34,853 nt of DNA from an uncultured Saprospiraceae bacterium. GTDB lineage: Bacteria; Bacteroidota; Bacteroidia; Chitinophagales; Saprospiraceae. Position 1 is the stretch's first letter; each line of letters opens with the position of its first letter. A program made the position numbers and the translations under genes. Below, one piece after another: positions 1 through 8,827 of the stretch. The stretch is from positions 1 through 34,853 of the forward strand of contig CALGLU010000071.1 in NCBI GenBank assembly GCA_937959275.1, given 5' to 3'. The notes beneath the pieces are model-generated. The model was not told the DNA's origin. It worked only from the letters and a program-made list of their open reading frames with translations, and ran no database searches.

Positions 1-188
1 GTTAAGGATATCATGACACCATAGGTGTCAAATATTGGTTGCACGGCACAAAGTGCCGTGCATTATTATATTAAATGAGGCTAATTTGGCGAGATTTTTT
101 TGTAAAAATCGTGACAAATTAATGTTTCAATAGACTACCTGTAGGTATTAAATTAATTCATATGCCACTAACTAAACGACATTGGGTC
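1..188. mobile_element. MITE-like unit A, left end cut by window edge
   Basis: Non-coding unit that ends in the inverted repeat TAACTAAACGACATTGGGTC (169-188). Its left repeat is cut by the window: bases 1-8 (GTTAAGGA) match bases 207-214 of unit B, which are the last four bases of the left repeat plus flank, so the full unit would be about 204 bp. Inside are three hairpins: TGACACC-ata-GGTGTCA (14-30), GCACGGCAC-aaa-GTGCCGTGC (41-61), and a long imperfect stem at 82-121 closing on a T-run/A-run helix. No open reading frame was seen. I infer a non-autonomous element; the transposase family is not identified. Confidence 0.55.
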
Positions 189-190
189 CT

Positions 191-373
191 GACCCAATGT
201 CGTTTAGTTAAGGAAATAAAAGCGCTGAAAGTGCGACATTATTGTAGCGCGGTACGAAGTGCCGCGTGGAATGTTTAAAGAAAGTCTCCAATTGGCGGGA
301 TTTTTGGTAAAAATCATGACAATTGGATTTTCAAATGATAATACCTCTAACACTAACTAAACGACATTGGGTC
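191..373. mobile_element. MITE-like unit B, 183 bp with 20-bp perfect TIRs
   Basis: Bounded by GACCCAATGTCGTTTAGTTA (191-210) and its exact reverse complement (354-373). It abuts unit A through the dinucleotide CT, so the two facing repeats make a 20-bp-arm palindrome at 169-210. After 373 another CT and GACCCA follow, then the match decays, suggesting a third eroded copy. Hairpins occupy the same order as in unit A: 222-234, 247-267 and 288-326. Stems differ from unit A by paired changes (for example A43:T59 becomes G249:C265), so base pairing is kept. No coding capacity was seen. Confidence 0.55.
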
Positions 374-672
374 CTGACCCACTGACATTGGTCTTAGCCC
401 CTTTTACATAGATTTCCTCCTTACAAAAAAGACTTCTTCATCGATTTTAGACCTAGCATTCATTCATAATTGACTGAATTCATTACACAAAGGTTCTCGC
501 TACACTTACAAAACGTGTAGTCAATTTGTGTATTTACATCAATGATTTACACAATCTTGTAGGCAATTTGTAGGTCTAAGTCCTAAATTTCTATTAAAAT
601 GTAGTATTTCTGTAGAACATAGCTTATTTTTGCATTATCTGTGAGCGCATCATTTTTAACACCGACTGCGCT
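374..672. other. Non-coding stretch upstream of the protease gene
   Basis: No gene seen. It begins with an eroded copy of the MITE-like left end (GACCCA, then a diverged CTGACATTGG). Further on, CTACAC and GTGTAG form a small dyad (500-520). Two near-identical 13-mers, GTAGTCAATTTGT (517-529) and GTAGGCAATTTGT (559-571), lie 42 bp apart and could be protein-binding sites. A Bacteroidota -7-like box follows at 625-632. Confidence 0.4.
625..632 (+). promoter_or_regulatory. Putative -7 box for the protease gene
   Basis: TATTTTTG fits the Bacteroidota -7 consensus TAnnTTTG and lies 40 bp before the ATG at 673. No TTG is found at the usual -33 distance, so this is a weak prediction. Confidence 0.3.
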
Positions 673-3384
673 ATGTTCAACTCTAAAATAAACTCAGTCA
701 ATAGGGTTTGTTTTACGATGCTTTTGCTTGTGTATTTCTGCACAAGTTGCCTTTGGGGCCAGTTCACTATCGACTGCCATCAGATAGGTAATCTTAGTTC
801 TAAAATTGATAAAAAGGCAAAAGTCTCATCAGCACAGGTTTACTCTATTTCATCATCCCTCTTAAGAGCTGCACTTAACCAAAAGCAAGTGGACATCTCC
901 GTATCTGGCGATCTAAATTGGAAGCTCCATCTGGAAGAAATACAATTACTATCTCCATCTCATCAAGCTTATATTTATACTGCGGCTCAACAATCAATCT
1001 TGGCAGGTTTTGATTCAAAAAATATAAACGTGTATACTGGTTTCATTGAAGGCAATCCATCTTCAAAAGTGAGTTTAACCTTAACACACAATGGTATCGA
1101 GGGTATAATATTCGATGGATCTACTTCTTACTATTTAGAAAAGGCTAAACCAGAACCTCAATCAACGGTTATAGAACACATCCTATATACTGCTGATGAT
1201 GTGACAGACAAAAGCATTCATTGTCTATTCAATGAAGCCAAAGCAATCGAACAACCTAGCTCCGAGCAAACAAAAAAGCGAACGGGATCTTGTCTTGAAA
1301 TATCCTTAGCAATTGCTGTAGACTATTACTATTACCAATTGTACAATCAAGATATTTCTGCAATTATCGCTAGATCGATTACGGTGATGAACGCCGTCGC
1401 GTTGGACTACCAATCTCAATTTCTGGACTCAATCACTTTCAAAATTGTTGAGCATTTTATCTCTACCTGTGATTCATGTGATCCTTGGGGAGACAATCGA
1501 GATGCCGTTGTATTAATTGAGAATTTTAGCCATTGGGCAGAAGATGGTGGATTTAGTAATTCATTCGATTTGGGTCAACTATGGACTGGAGGAGATCTCC
1601 TACGAGACCAATCATCAAGCGTCGTCGGCTATGCATTTAAAGCTGGGTTATGTAGTAATAAAAGATATCATGTTTTAGAAGATTATAGCGAATCATTATG
1701 GAAACTAAGACAACTTACCTCTCATGAAATAGGCCATAATTTAAATTGTTCCCATGACCCTGTTGGATCTTCTACAATTATGTCACCCACTGTTACGAAT
1801 ACCTCGGTGTGGTCTCCAAGTTCTATCAGCTCAATTAATTCATTTATTGGTACTATGTCTTGTGTAGCGAATTGTGCTGCGTCAAGTTGTTATGCTATTG
1901 ATGACCTGACTATTCTAGAATACAGCGCGACTATGATTAAGTTGTCATGGACGTCCTCAAATTCTGTCTTTATTAAAATGACTGATACGTCAACAGGAGA
2001 AATCCTATATGAAACGATTACAAACGAAAATACTTTAGATATACCGGGAACATTTTCAAACTGCCAAACGCTTTCACTTGCTATCCAGACAAATTGTGGG
2101 ACATCTGTTTCAGAAATAATCAATGTAGCACTAGCTAGTCCACATCATCTGGCTTTAGAAGTCTTAGATGTCAAAACGATTCAATGTGTACCTGGTCAAT
2201 CTCCATCTTATAACATCCAACTTATGTTACATCATAATGGTATCATTGGAGAACAGTTTTTTGTTGATATAGACGGACAAACAACTTCGTTCATATTTGG
2301 CTCGAGCCCTCAGACAATCGAGATTGACAGAGCTCAAATCCTTACTCCAGAGTCTATTCAATATTTACAGATCTTTTCTATAATTGACAGTAAGCTATAT
2401 TGCTTAGCAGAAAGCGTATTACACAATATTCCCAATCAATATTGCGACTTATATATTCTAGAAGATTTCAATGATTGTGCCTTGCCTTTTGGTTGGTCGA
2501 TGACAAGTAGCAACACGACATATTTTCCATTTGAATATGCTTGGCAATTTAACGATGGCAGTAGAAAGATATTGAATTATGCGAAAGCCAATAATGCAAC
2601 CACGGAAAAGACCATCTCTGGTAATTGTATGGCTTATTTTGATGATGATATCAATACGAGTCCAGAGTTTACGGGCAGCCTTGTCTTAAACACTGCAATC
2701 TATGACATATCAGAATACCAGAATGTCTCGATAAACTTCACTTATCTTTTCCATGACTTTTCAGACATTAAAGGCTCTAATAATAGCTTTTTCAGTCTGC
2801 AAATTTGGTCTAATAATAGTTGGATAGAAGTGCTAAGAGAGAATACCTCGCCTTGCCTTTGGTCAGATGTCTGGAGATCAGAATGCATGGATTTTTTCAG
2901 TATTAATATCGACACATATGCACAGGATCAACTACGCTGTAGATTTATTTATTCTGATAGCAATGAGGGCGACTGGACTGGTATGGTAGCCCTTGACAAT
3001 TTTACATTGACTGGACAAAGGCAATTAACATTTGGTTGTACGAATGCAACATCAATTAATTACGACCCTTTGGCTGACTACGACGATGGGAGTTGTTATT
3101 CATGTCATAACGCGATACAAGATGGTCAAGAAACAGGAGTTGATTGTGGCGGTCCAGATTGCCAAGCTTGCCCGATACCCTGTCCTACTCAAATAGAATC
3201 TATCACAAGCATAACAACCGACAGCATCTTCAGCGATATTGATGAGATACACATTTCAGCTACCATTGACAAATTACAAATAGAATTAAAGCCGGGCAAA
3301 ACTGCTATTTTTACACCTGGATTTGAAATCCGAAGTGGCTCTACATTAACTGTTGAAATCTCACCATGTTTAGAAGAACAATAG
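673..3384 (+). CDS. Secreted reprolysin-like zinc metalloprotease
   Basis: Exported protease of the metzincin type (M12B/reprolysin-like). An N-terminal signal peptide has charged residues and then a hydrophobic run ending near residue 30 (SCLWGQ). A propeptide-like region follows. The extended zinc site is HEIGHNLNCSHD (H351, E352, H355, H361), with a Met-turn-like IMSP near residue 370 and a cysteine-rich surrounding. C-terminal to the catalytic domain are a fibronectin-like stretch (about 410-490), a beta-rich MAM/jelly-roll-like region (about 600-785), a GCTNATSINYDP...DDGSC module from residue 788, a DCGGPDC linker, and a terminal module with PGFEIRSGSTLTVEI. No canonical type IX sorting domain is evident at the end. 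A start at residue 16 (718) is possible, but the first ATG keeps the positive N-region. Its substrate cannot be read from sequence. Confidence 0.85.
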   Translation: MFNSKINSVNRVCFTMLLLVYFCTSCLWGQFTIDCHQIGNLSSKIDKKAKVSSAQVYSISSSLLRAALNQKQVDISVSGDLNWKLHLEEIQLLSPSHQAYIYTAAQQSILAGFDSKNINVYTGFIEGNPSSKVSLTLTHNGIEGIIFDGSTSYYLEKAKPEPQSTVIEHILYTADDVTDKSIHCLFNEAKAIEQPSSEQTKKRTGSCLEISLAIAVDYYYYQLYNQDISAIIARSITVMNAVALDYQSQFLDSITFKIVEHFISTCDSCDPWGDNRDAVVLIENFSHWAEDGGFSNSFDLGQLWTGGDLLRDQSSSVVGYAFKAGLCSNKRYHVLEDYSESLWKLRQLTSHEIGHNLNCSHDPVGSSTIMSPTVTNTSVWSPSSISSINSFIGTMSCVANCAASSCYAIDDLTILEYSATMIKLSWTSSNSVFIKMTDTSTGEILYETITNENTLDIPGTFSNCQTLSLAIQTNCGTSVSEIINVALASPHHLALEVLDVKTIQCVPGQSPSYNIQLMLHHNGIIGEQFFVDIDGQTTSFIFGSSPQTIEIDRAQILTPESIQYLQIFSIIDSKLYCLAESVLHNIPNQYCDLYILEDFNDCALPFGWSMTSSNTTYFPFEYAWQFNDGSRKILNYAKANNATTEKTISGNCMAYFDDDINTSPEFTGSLVLNTAIYDISEYQNVSINFTYLFHDFSDIKGSNNSFFSLQIWSNNSWIEVLRENTSPCLWSDVWRSECMDFFSINIDTYAQDQLRCRFIYSDSNEGDWTGMVALDNFTLTGQRQLTFGCTNATSINYDPLADYDDGSCYSCHNAIQDGQETGVDCGGPDCQACPIPCPTQIESITSITTDSIFSDIDEIHISATIDKLQIELKPGKTAIFTPGFEIRSGSTLTVEISPCLEEQ

Positions 3385-3386
3385 AC

Positions 3387-4208
3387 TTAGCCGATCTCAA
3401 TCTCTCGATCAGGATCAGTAATGTAATCACTCCAAGAACCTGGATATAGTGTAGGCAATTCAAATCCAGCACGCTTCATCGCTATCATATTATGGCAAGC
3501 CGTAACACCAGAGCCACAATACATCACAAGCTCTTGATTCGTAATTGACTCAAACCGATCAGCAAGCTCATCCTTTGATTTCCAACTCAAGTCGTCATTT
3601 AAATTCTCAAGAAATGGAAAATTAATAGCTCCTGGAATGTGACCTGCAATCGGATCAATAGGCTCTTCCTCTCCCCTATACCGCTTACTTGCTCGAGCAT
3701 CGACTTTACATTTATATTCTTTTAAGGAATCAACATCGGCGATCCCGAATAGTGGGTCCAAGGCTTTAAATTCAGAATCGACATGTTCGGGAACATCTTG
3801 CGACACAGGCCTTTCTTCAGCAACCCAATGCTGCCACCCACCATTAAGAACCTGAACTTGTTTGATACCCACATATTGACAAATGGCCCACAACCTTGCG
3901 GCAATACCTCCATGAGCTTGGTCATAAATAACCACATGACTATTTGATTTAACACCAAATCGAGATAATAAATTTTCAATGCTTGAAATACTTGGCCAAG
4001 GATGTCTACCTGTTTTACCTAGGACGATTAAATCAGATAAATCATCGTCTAAGTGAGCATAATGCGCTTTAGGTACATGCCCATCCTTGTACACTTCTCT
4101 ACCCCACTCCTTATCTGCCAAGTTAAATCGTACATCCACAATAATCAAATGCTCGTCTTGCAGTCGCAATGCTAAATCTTGAGTTGTAATGACTGGATCA
4201 ATTTTCAT
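3387..4208 (-). CDS. sseA: 3-mercaptopyruvate/thiosulfate sulfurtransferase
   Basis: Tandem-rhodanese sulfurtransferase of 273 aa, the usual length for the SseA/MST family, expected in the cytoplasm. The N-terminal inactive rhodanese domain covers about 1-135 (IIVDVRF, GHVPKAHY, NGGWQHW) and the C-terminal active domain about 155-270. The active loop is CGSGVTA with the persulfide cysteine C231. The CG[ST]GVT form is typical of mercaptopyruvate sulfurtransferase, whereas thiosulfate-specific rhodaneses usually have CRKGVTA. The conserved YPGSWSDY follows. Its start overlaps the end of the upstream NlpC/P60-like gene by 11 nt, so the two are probably co-translated. The end converges on the protease gene with only 2 bp between the stop codons. 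Confidence 0.88.
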   Translation of the reverse strand: MKIDPVITTQDLALRLQDEHLIIVDVRFNLADKEWGREVYKDGHVPKAHYAHLDDDLSDLIVLGKTGRHPWPSISSIENLLSRFGVKSNSHVVIYDQAHGGIAARLWAICQYVGIKQVQVLNGGWQHWVAEERPVSQDVPEHVDSEFKALDPLFGIADVDSLKEYKCKVDARASKRYRGEEEPIDPIAGHIPGAINFPFLENLNDDLSWKSKDELADRFESITNQELVMYCGSGVTACHNMIAMKRAGFELPTLYPGSWSDYITDPDREIEIG

Positions 4209-5157
4209 TTTTTACTGGTTTTATAGACTGATCTAATTCTTCTGTTGACAGCCAATTTTCGATACGTTTGATAAGCCTAACTTTGTGGGTATATCGTCTT
4301 TCATCAAGGTTAAATATCCCGTGATGATCTAATTTATCGATTCTAACTTGTCCATGAACATGAATCACTTTTTTACGATCAATGACTATGCCGACATGAT
4401 CTAACTCACCTTGCTTGTTTTCACAAAAGACCAAATCTCCTATTTTTGAGTCTCGGGCAAAAAACACCGGACTCCCAAAATCTAATTGATTCATCGTATA
4501 CCTCGGCAGATGTATATGAAATATTTTAAAGACTAATTGCACAAATGCAGGACTATCCAATCCAAACACTGTCCTCCCACCTTCTAGTTGAGGTGACATG
4601 AGGAATCGTCTCAGTACTTTCAAAAATAAATCCTGAGGAATCAGCTCTGTAGGCTTATGCATAGCTTGACCACTATAGCTAAACTTCTCTTTGATTAACC
4701 AACTTGAAATCCCATCAAATCGAGGTAAACTTGATCCAAGTAAAAGATTCACGGCCAAATCTTTATTAAATGCAGGATAACTCAGCTCCATCGTTACTGC
4801 ATGCGGATCTTGCAGAGGCAGACTCTCTTCATCCGTAAAAAACCAAATTTGCTTCGGATCTAAATAGCCAGTTAATTGATCATAAAGGCATCTGACCTTA
4901 ATACTATGCTTACTTCTGATAGAAATCACCTCAACGAACTCTCCAAATAAAATCTGAGATACCATATAGGAATGATTGTCCGGTTTGAGCCATAGTGGTA
5001 TGACACTCAAATAACAGACTCCAAATCTTTTAATATCCTGCTTCTTCACAAATCTTGATAAGAAGACTAAGGTACTAATTGAAGTGTTTATGGCGAAACG
5101 AACAGACAAATGGAATTTAATTCTATACCTACTTGTAATAATTAATCGCTCAGGCAT
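4198..5157 (-). CDS. NlpC/P60-like protein lacking the catalytic cysteine
   Basis: Resembles the YkfC-like gamma-D-glutamyl peptidases that cut peptidoglycan stem peptides. It has an SH3-like N-terminal part (GVCYLSVIPLWLKPD at about 47-61, then VSQILFGEFVEVIS) and an NlpC/P60 core (EGGRTVFGLDSPAFVQ at 192-207, GDLVFCEN, LDHVGIVI with H254, then IHVHGQ). The family motif is normally GxDCSGF with the nucleophilic cysteine; here it is GLDSPAF, with codon AGT giving S202. The residue before the hydrophobic block is also changed. Family catalysis by Cys is therefore not expected; binding or regulation is an inference. The first 36 residues do not match the family, so a GTG at 5049 (283 aa, MKKQDIKRFGVCYLSV) may be the real start. 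Probably co-transcribed with sseA. Confidence 0.75.
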   Translation of the reverse strand: MPERLIITSRYRIKFHLSVRFAINTSISTLVFLSRFVKKQDIKRFGVCYLSVIPLWLKPDNHSYMVSQILFGEFVEVISIRSKHSIKVRCLYDQLTGYLDPKQIWFFTDEESLPLQDPHAVTMELSYPAFNKDLAVNLLLGSSLPRFDGISSWLIKEKFSYSGQAMHKPTELIPQDLFLKVLRRFLMSPQLEGGRTVFGLDSPAFVQLVFKIFHIHLPRYTMNQLDFGSPVFFARDSKIGDLVFCENKQGELDHVGIVIDRKKVIHVHGQVRIDKLDHHGIFNLDERRYTHKVRLIKRIENWLSTEELDQSIKPVKNEN

Positions 5158-5328
5158 ACTTCTTAAGACATATTAACCAAACACCTAAATCAGTGTGATT
5201 AAAAGACTTTTACAGCGCAAGACAAAGATGTCAAAATGAAAAGAAGCGGCGATTCTTGGCTTTTAGCACACTATTTCTTCAATAAATCCATTTTACTATT
5301 ATTCATTGCAATTAACAGACGTGTGATC

Positions 5329-6342
5329 ATGAGAAATCTCTTCTTTGGGCTACTTTTAATAGCTGCGCTTCAGAGCCCAATAGCAGGACAGGATGCCTTA
5401 TTCTATCAATCTTTTGCAGCCCCACTAAGCCTAAACCCGGCTATGAGTGGTCAAGCAGACGGCAATTATAGAATATCAAGTGTGTATCGAGATCAATGGC
5501 GATCACAGGTAGACAGCCCATTTAAAACCTTTTCAGTATCGGCAGATGGCAAATTCTCAATTTCCGATAAGAGAGAAAATAAAGATTATTTTGGTGTTGG
5601 CATTCATTTCATGTCTGATAAAGTGGGAATCATTGCCTTCTCTACCAATCAATTGGGTTTATCAACTGCCTATCATAAATCATTGGATAAACGGCTGAAT
5701 CAATATTTAAGTTTTGGGGTTCAGATTGCATTTCTTCAGCGCAACATAAATTACGAAAACCTTGACTTTGAAGATGAATTTAATGGGATCAATGCCTTTT
5801 CGGATACAAGTTCAGAAGTATTACCTGTCAATAATTTTGGCTATCAAAGCTTGTCTTTAGGCCTAAACTACAGCATCAGTCCAACTAAATATTTGGATGC
5901 CTTTGCGGGAGTTTCACTATACAATGCTGCTGGGTCTGTCATTAGCAAGATTGTCAATCATCGACGATACCAAGCCTATGGTGGGTTCTCTTATGATCTC
6001 CAAAATAAGTGGAGTATTATCCCTAGAGCCATTTATGCTAAACAAGGACCGCATGAACAAATGATCATTGGTTCTCACTTTAGGCATCAGCTTATTGATA
6101 AGTTTAGTGAAGCCATCGAATTTGGTACCGCTGTTCGCTTAGTCAATGACATTACTGGTTTTGGTGTCGAATCTGCTATATTTTCTCTTGGAATAGATTT
6201 AGGGGGATCGCTTATTGGCTTAAGTTATGAAGCCGGATTAAACTCAGTCGGCAACAGATTTAGAAATCAAGGGGTATTCGAACTATCATTTAGATATGTA
6301 GGTGAATATGATAACGAAAGTTTCTTTTGCCCAAAATTTTAA
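5329..6342 (+). CDS. PorP/SprF family type IX secretion membrane protein
   Basis: Outer-membrane beta-barrel protein of the PorP/SprF family, which serves type IX secretion and gliding-related export in Bacteroidota. I chose the ATG at 5329 (337 aa) because it begins a clean signal peptide (MRNLFFGLLLIAALQSPIAG) directly followed by the family start QDALFYQSFAAPLSLNPAMSG. The frame extends to 5236, but that extension carries no recognisable sequence. The rest consists of amphipathic strands with YHKSLDKRLNQYLSFGVQ, LGLNYSISPTKYLDAFAGVS and a terminal LSFRYVGEY. It stands alone rather than behind a large gliding-type adhesin. Many paralogues exist per genome, so its specific cargo is unknown. 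Confidence 0.88.
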   Translation: MRNLFFGLLLIAALQSPIAGQDALFYQSFAAPLSLNPAMSGQADGNYRISSVYRDQWRSQVDSPFKTFSVSADGKFSISDKRENKDYFGVGIHFMSDKVGIIAFSTNQLGLSTAYHKSLDKRLNQYLSFGVQIAFLQRNINYENLDFEDEFNGINAFSDTSSEVLPVNNFGYQSLSLGLNYSISPTKYLDAFAGVSLYNAAGSVISKIVNHRRYQAYGGFSYDLQNKWSIIPRAIYAKQGPHEQMIIGSHFRHQLIDKFSEAIEFGTAVRLVNDITGFGVESAIFSLGIDLGGSLIGLSYEAGLNSVGNRFRNQGVFELSFRYVGEYDNESFFCPKF

Positions 6343-6354
6343 AGAGTCTCTCTA

Positions 6355-7524
6355 CTAATCTTTTAAATTTTCAATCATTTGGATTAACACTTGCGTGGAG
6401 GCACTACTCACACCAGCTTCTTCAGCAAGACGGATCGCTTTATTCGCATATTTCAAGGCTTCTTCTTTTTGCTTAAGCATAAAACACAGGGCCCCAAGTG
6501 TATCATTGTTGAAATAATTATCATCCAAAGCAACTGATTCCAACGCGATTAGCTTTCCGCGCTCAAAATGTTCTGCTGTCGTACCGACTTCGTAAATAGC
6601 CCAGGCAAGATTATTCACAAACTCCCATTCTGTTGGTTTCCATTGAAACACATAAAAATAAGCCATATTGGCAAAGATTGTCACATCCTCAACCTGCTCC
6701 TGCGCCATAAGATTATCCAGATACATGCGGTCAATAATCCGTTGAGATTCATTTGGTAACAGTTCTCTGATTTTATCTTCGACCTCGTCAGGCGTCCCTT
6801 CAGGCCCTAGACTTCCATGGATACCATTTATAATTTTATTATCAATCTTACTTCTTCCAATGTGATCATAAAACTGATTGGGGTTGGCCAGCATATATTT
6901 AAATAAGTCATCATCCAAATCAATACCGACGTTATCAAATATAAATTTCGAATTGACTTCTCCCGACCAATCGGATTGAGTGTTGAGGTAGTCTCTTGTT
7001 AATTTTGCGTTATCAGGAAGACGCAGCGACTTGAGCAGCATTGCATAATCAATGAGAAATTCTGCATCTTTTCTCCCACCTTCATAAGCTTGTTGATATG
7101 TCAATAATTGGCTCTCCTCTCTCAATGCATCATATGCAATCTCCATTAAAGCTTTAGCATCGAAAGCACCTAAGGCTTGATGTAATACTACGCCCTCTGG
7201 TGAAAGGAAATAAAAGGTAGGAAACGCTTGTGTCTTATATTTTACTGCAAAATCAACCCCTTCTCCGTCCTCAAGGTCCATTTTTAAATTGACGAATGAA
7301 TTATTAAAGAATTTTGCCACTTTAGGATTAGCGAAAACTTCTGCATCCATCATTTTACAAGGACCACACCAAGTCGTATACCCATCTACAAAAATTATTT
7401 TATTCTCTTTTGCTGCCGTTCTTTTCGCTCTAGCTAAATTGTTGAAATCAAAATCAACGCCTGTTTGTGCCTGCATTGGTGACACCAGGAGAATGATCAG
7501 GATGAATTTGATAATATGCCCCAT
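6355..7524 (-). CDS. Exported thioredoxin-fold protein with C-terminal helical repeat
   Basis: Signal peptide in residues 1-20 (ending PMQAQ), then a thioredoxin-like domain (about 25-140) with the redox pair in WCGPC (C53, C56) and the conserved cis-proline in AFPTFYFL. The remaining ~250 residues are helical and TPR-like at the end (GALCFMLKQKEEALKYANKAI). It probably acts in the periplasm as a thiol-disulfide oxidoreductase. Length 389 aa is long for a plain thioredoxin but common for Bacteroidota secreted thioredoxin_7-type proteins. A weak -7-like box (TACTATTG on the minus strand, 7536-7529) lies just upstream. It converges on the PorP/SprF gene with 12 bp between them. Confidence 0.82.
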   Translation of the reverse strand: MGHIIKFILIILLVSPMQAQTGVDFDFNNLARAKRTAAKENKIIFVDGYTTWCGPCKMMDAEVFANPKVAKFFNNSFVNLKMDLEDGEGVDFAVKYKTQAFPTFYFLSPEGVVLHQALGAFDAKALMEIAYDALREESQLLTYQQAYEGGRKDAEFLIDYAMLLKSLRLPDNAKLTRDYLNTQSDWSGEVNSKFIFDNVGIDLDDDLFKYMLANPNQFYDHIGRSKIDNKIINGIHGSLGPEGTPDEVEDKIRELLPNESQRIIDRMYLDNLMAQEQVEDVTIFANMAYFYVFQWKPTEWEFVNNLAWAIYEVGTTAEHFERGKLIALESVALDDNYFNNDTLGALCFMLKQKEEALKYANKAIRLAEEAGVSSASTQVLIQMIENLKD

Positions 7525-7575
7525 AATACAATAGTAACAGATATTGGTAAGAAACTATTCCTTATTAAGAAAAGA

Positions 7576-7600
7576 TTAGCTTTTAGCCTTTAAAAGCTAA
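7576..7600 (-). terminator. Putative terminator of the glycosyltransferase cluster
   Basis: Perfect 10-bp stem (TTAGCTTTTA and TAAAAGCTAA) with a 5-nt loop, lying 17 bp beyond the stop at 7618. On the minus strand it is followed by TCTTTTCTT. The stem is AT-rich, so strength is uncertain. Confidence 0.5.
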
Positions 7601-7617
7601 AAAAGAAGCCAGTTAGA

Positions 7618-8793
7618 TCATAGCTTGGACGATGATTTATCCAAACAACTCTTTAGATAATCGCTCAGTTTATTGACTTTTGAAGCCCACGAGAACCGAG
7701 TTCTGGCTAACTCAAGCCCACAATATCGTTGCTCTATGAACAGATTTTTATCGTAAAGGAGATCAACCGCATGCTTAACAAAATCATCATTCGAAAAGGC
7801 GACTTTAATTTCTTCTGGGCTTGCTCCAATAGATGAATTGACAATATGAGTGGTGACGCAAGGCAAGCCCATTGCCATCGCCTCTAAAATCTTATTTTGC
7901 TGACCGGCACCTGTATAAATTGGTGCAATGAACACTCTTGACAGTTTATACGCATTTCGAATGTCATCCACATCGCCCATGATAGAAATATTACTGCTGG
8001 ATAAATTCTGGATTTTGTGAGGCGGTCTTGCACCAGCGATCAGTAAGCTAACATTTGGTTTTCTGTATTGAATCCTGGGCAGGATCTTTTCGACTAAATT
8101 TTGAACAGCTCGCTGGTTAGGTGCGTAGCCTAGATTACCAACAAAACATAAATCAAATTCAGTAATATCATCTTCTGGTTTAAAATAATTAATATCAACT
8201 CCATTTGAGATGACTTTAAGATCAGCTAAGCCTAGAAGCAGCTTATCATTCTCCGAAATAACTGTTTTCCCCACAAAATCGTTAACGACCTCTCGTTCAA
8301 ATTGCTTGAGTTTTTTAGCTTCATTTTGAAAAACGATCCGTCTGATTCCAGACGAAAATTCAGCATCTCGTTCGGCTATTGTAGAGAAAGAATCCATAAA
8401 ATCTATCACGGCAGGTATGCCAATATCTTTAGCATAAAGTGCCGTTCGGACCAATTGAAAATAGGCCAAATCCGCTTTATAGGATTGAGCAATTTCTTTG
8501 ATTGATCTATGTATCAGTTTGTTGTAAAAATAAGATACCTGAAACGGCAAGGATTTGAATACATTCTTTGACAGTGAGGCTGCACTTTTCCATTTTGGTA
8601 AGGAGAATACATGAACCTCATTACAGTATTTCTCAAGCTCTTCTCTATGTTCTAGCGTAACAGGACTATCTGAAATAGCAATCAAGCAGATCTCCCAAGT
8701 TTTCGATAAAAATCGAAGTTGGTGAAACAGCCTAAGCCTGTCCCCAGTGATTAAGGGATAAGGAAATCTTGATGAGACAACTACTAGTCGCAA
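7618..8793 (-). CDS. Glycosyltransferase family 4 (GT-B)
   Basis: Retaining GT-B glycosyltransferase of 391 aa, probably building a surface or exopolysaccharide. The N-terminal acceptor-side domain starts with RLVVVSSRFPYPLITGDRLR, the glycine/arginine-rich opening seen in the PEP-CTERM-associated 'stp1' type sugar transferases. The C-terminal nucleotide-sugar domain has CFVGNLGYAPN (about 216-226), LLIAGARPP (251-258) and the GT4 signature GAGQQNKILEAMAMGLPCVTT with K301 and E304. No transmembrane segment is apparent. It lies 34 bp downstream of a second GT4 gene and is the last gene of that minus-strand cluster. Donor and acceptor cannot be predicted from sequence. Confidence 0.87.
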   Translation of the reverse strand: MRLVVVSSRFPYPLITGDRLRLFHQLRFLSKTWEICLIAISDSPVTLEHREELEKYCNEVHVFSLPKWKSAASLSKNVFKSLPFQVSYFYNKLIHRSIKEIAQSYKADLAYFQLVRTALYAKDIGIPAVIDFMDSFSTIAERDAEFSSGIRRIVFQNEAKKLKQFEREVVNDFVGKTVISENDKLLLGLADLKVISNGVDINYFKPEDDITEFDLCFVGNLGYAPNQRAVQNLVEKILPRIQYRKPNVSLLIAGARPPHKIQNLSSSNISIMGDVDDIRNAYKLSRVFIAPIYTGAGQQNKILEAMAMGLPCVTTHIVNSSIGASPEEIKVAFSNDDFVKHAVDLLYDKNLFIEQRYCGLELARTRFSWASKVNKLSDYLKSCLDKSSSKL

Positions 8794-8827
8794 ATGATAA
8801 TTACTCTAATTCAGCCGCGAATATAAT

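Noticed and set aside
288-326. Similarity of AATTGGCGGGAT in MITE unit B to AATTGGCGGAAT of the ATPase flanks
   Set aside because: Only about 12 bp match; the partner arms and the rest of the hairpins differ, so a common origin is not supported.
5236-5328. Upstream extension of the PorP/SprF gene
   Set aside because: The extra 31 residues precede a complete signal peptide and match nothing in the family.
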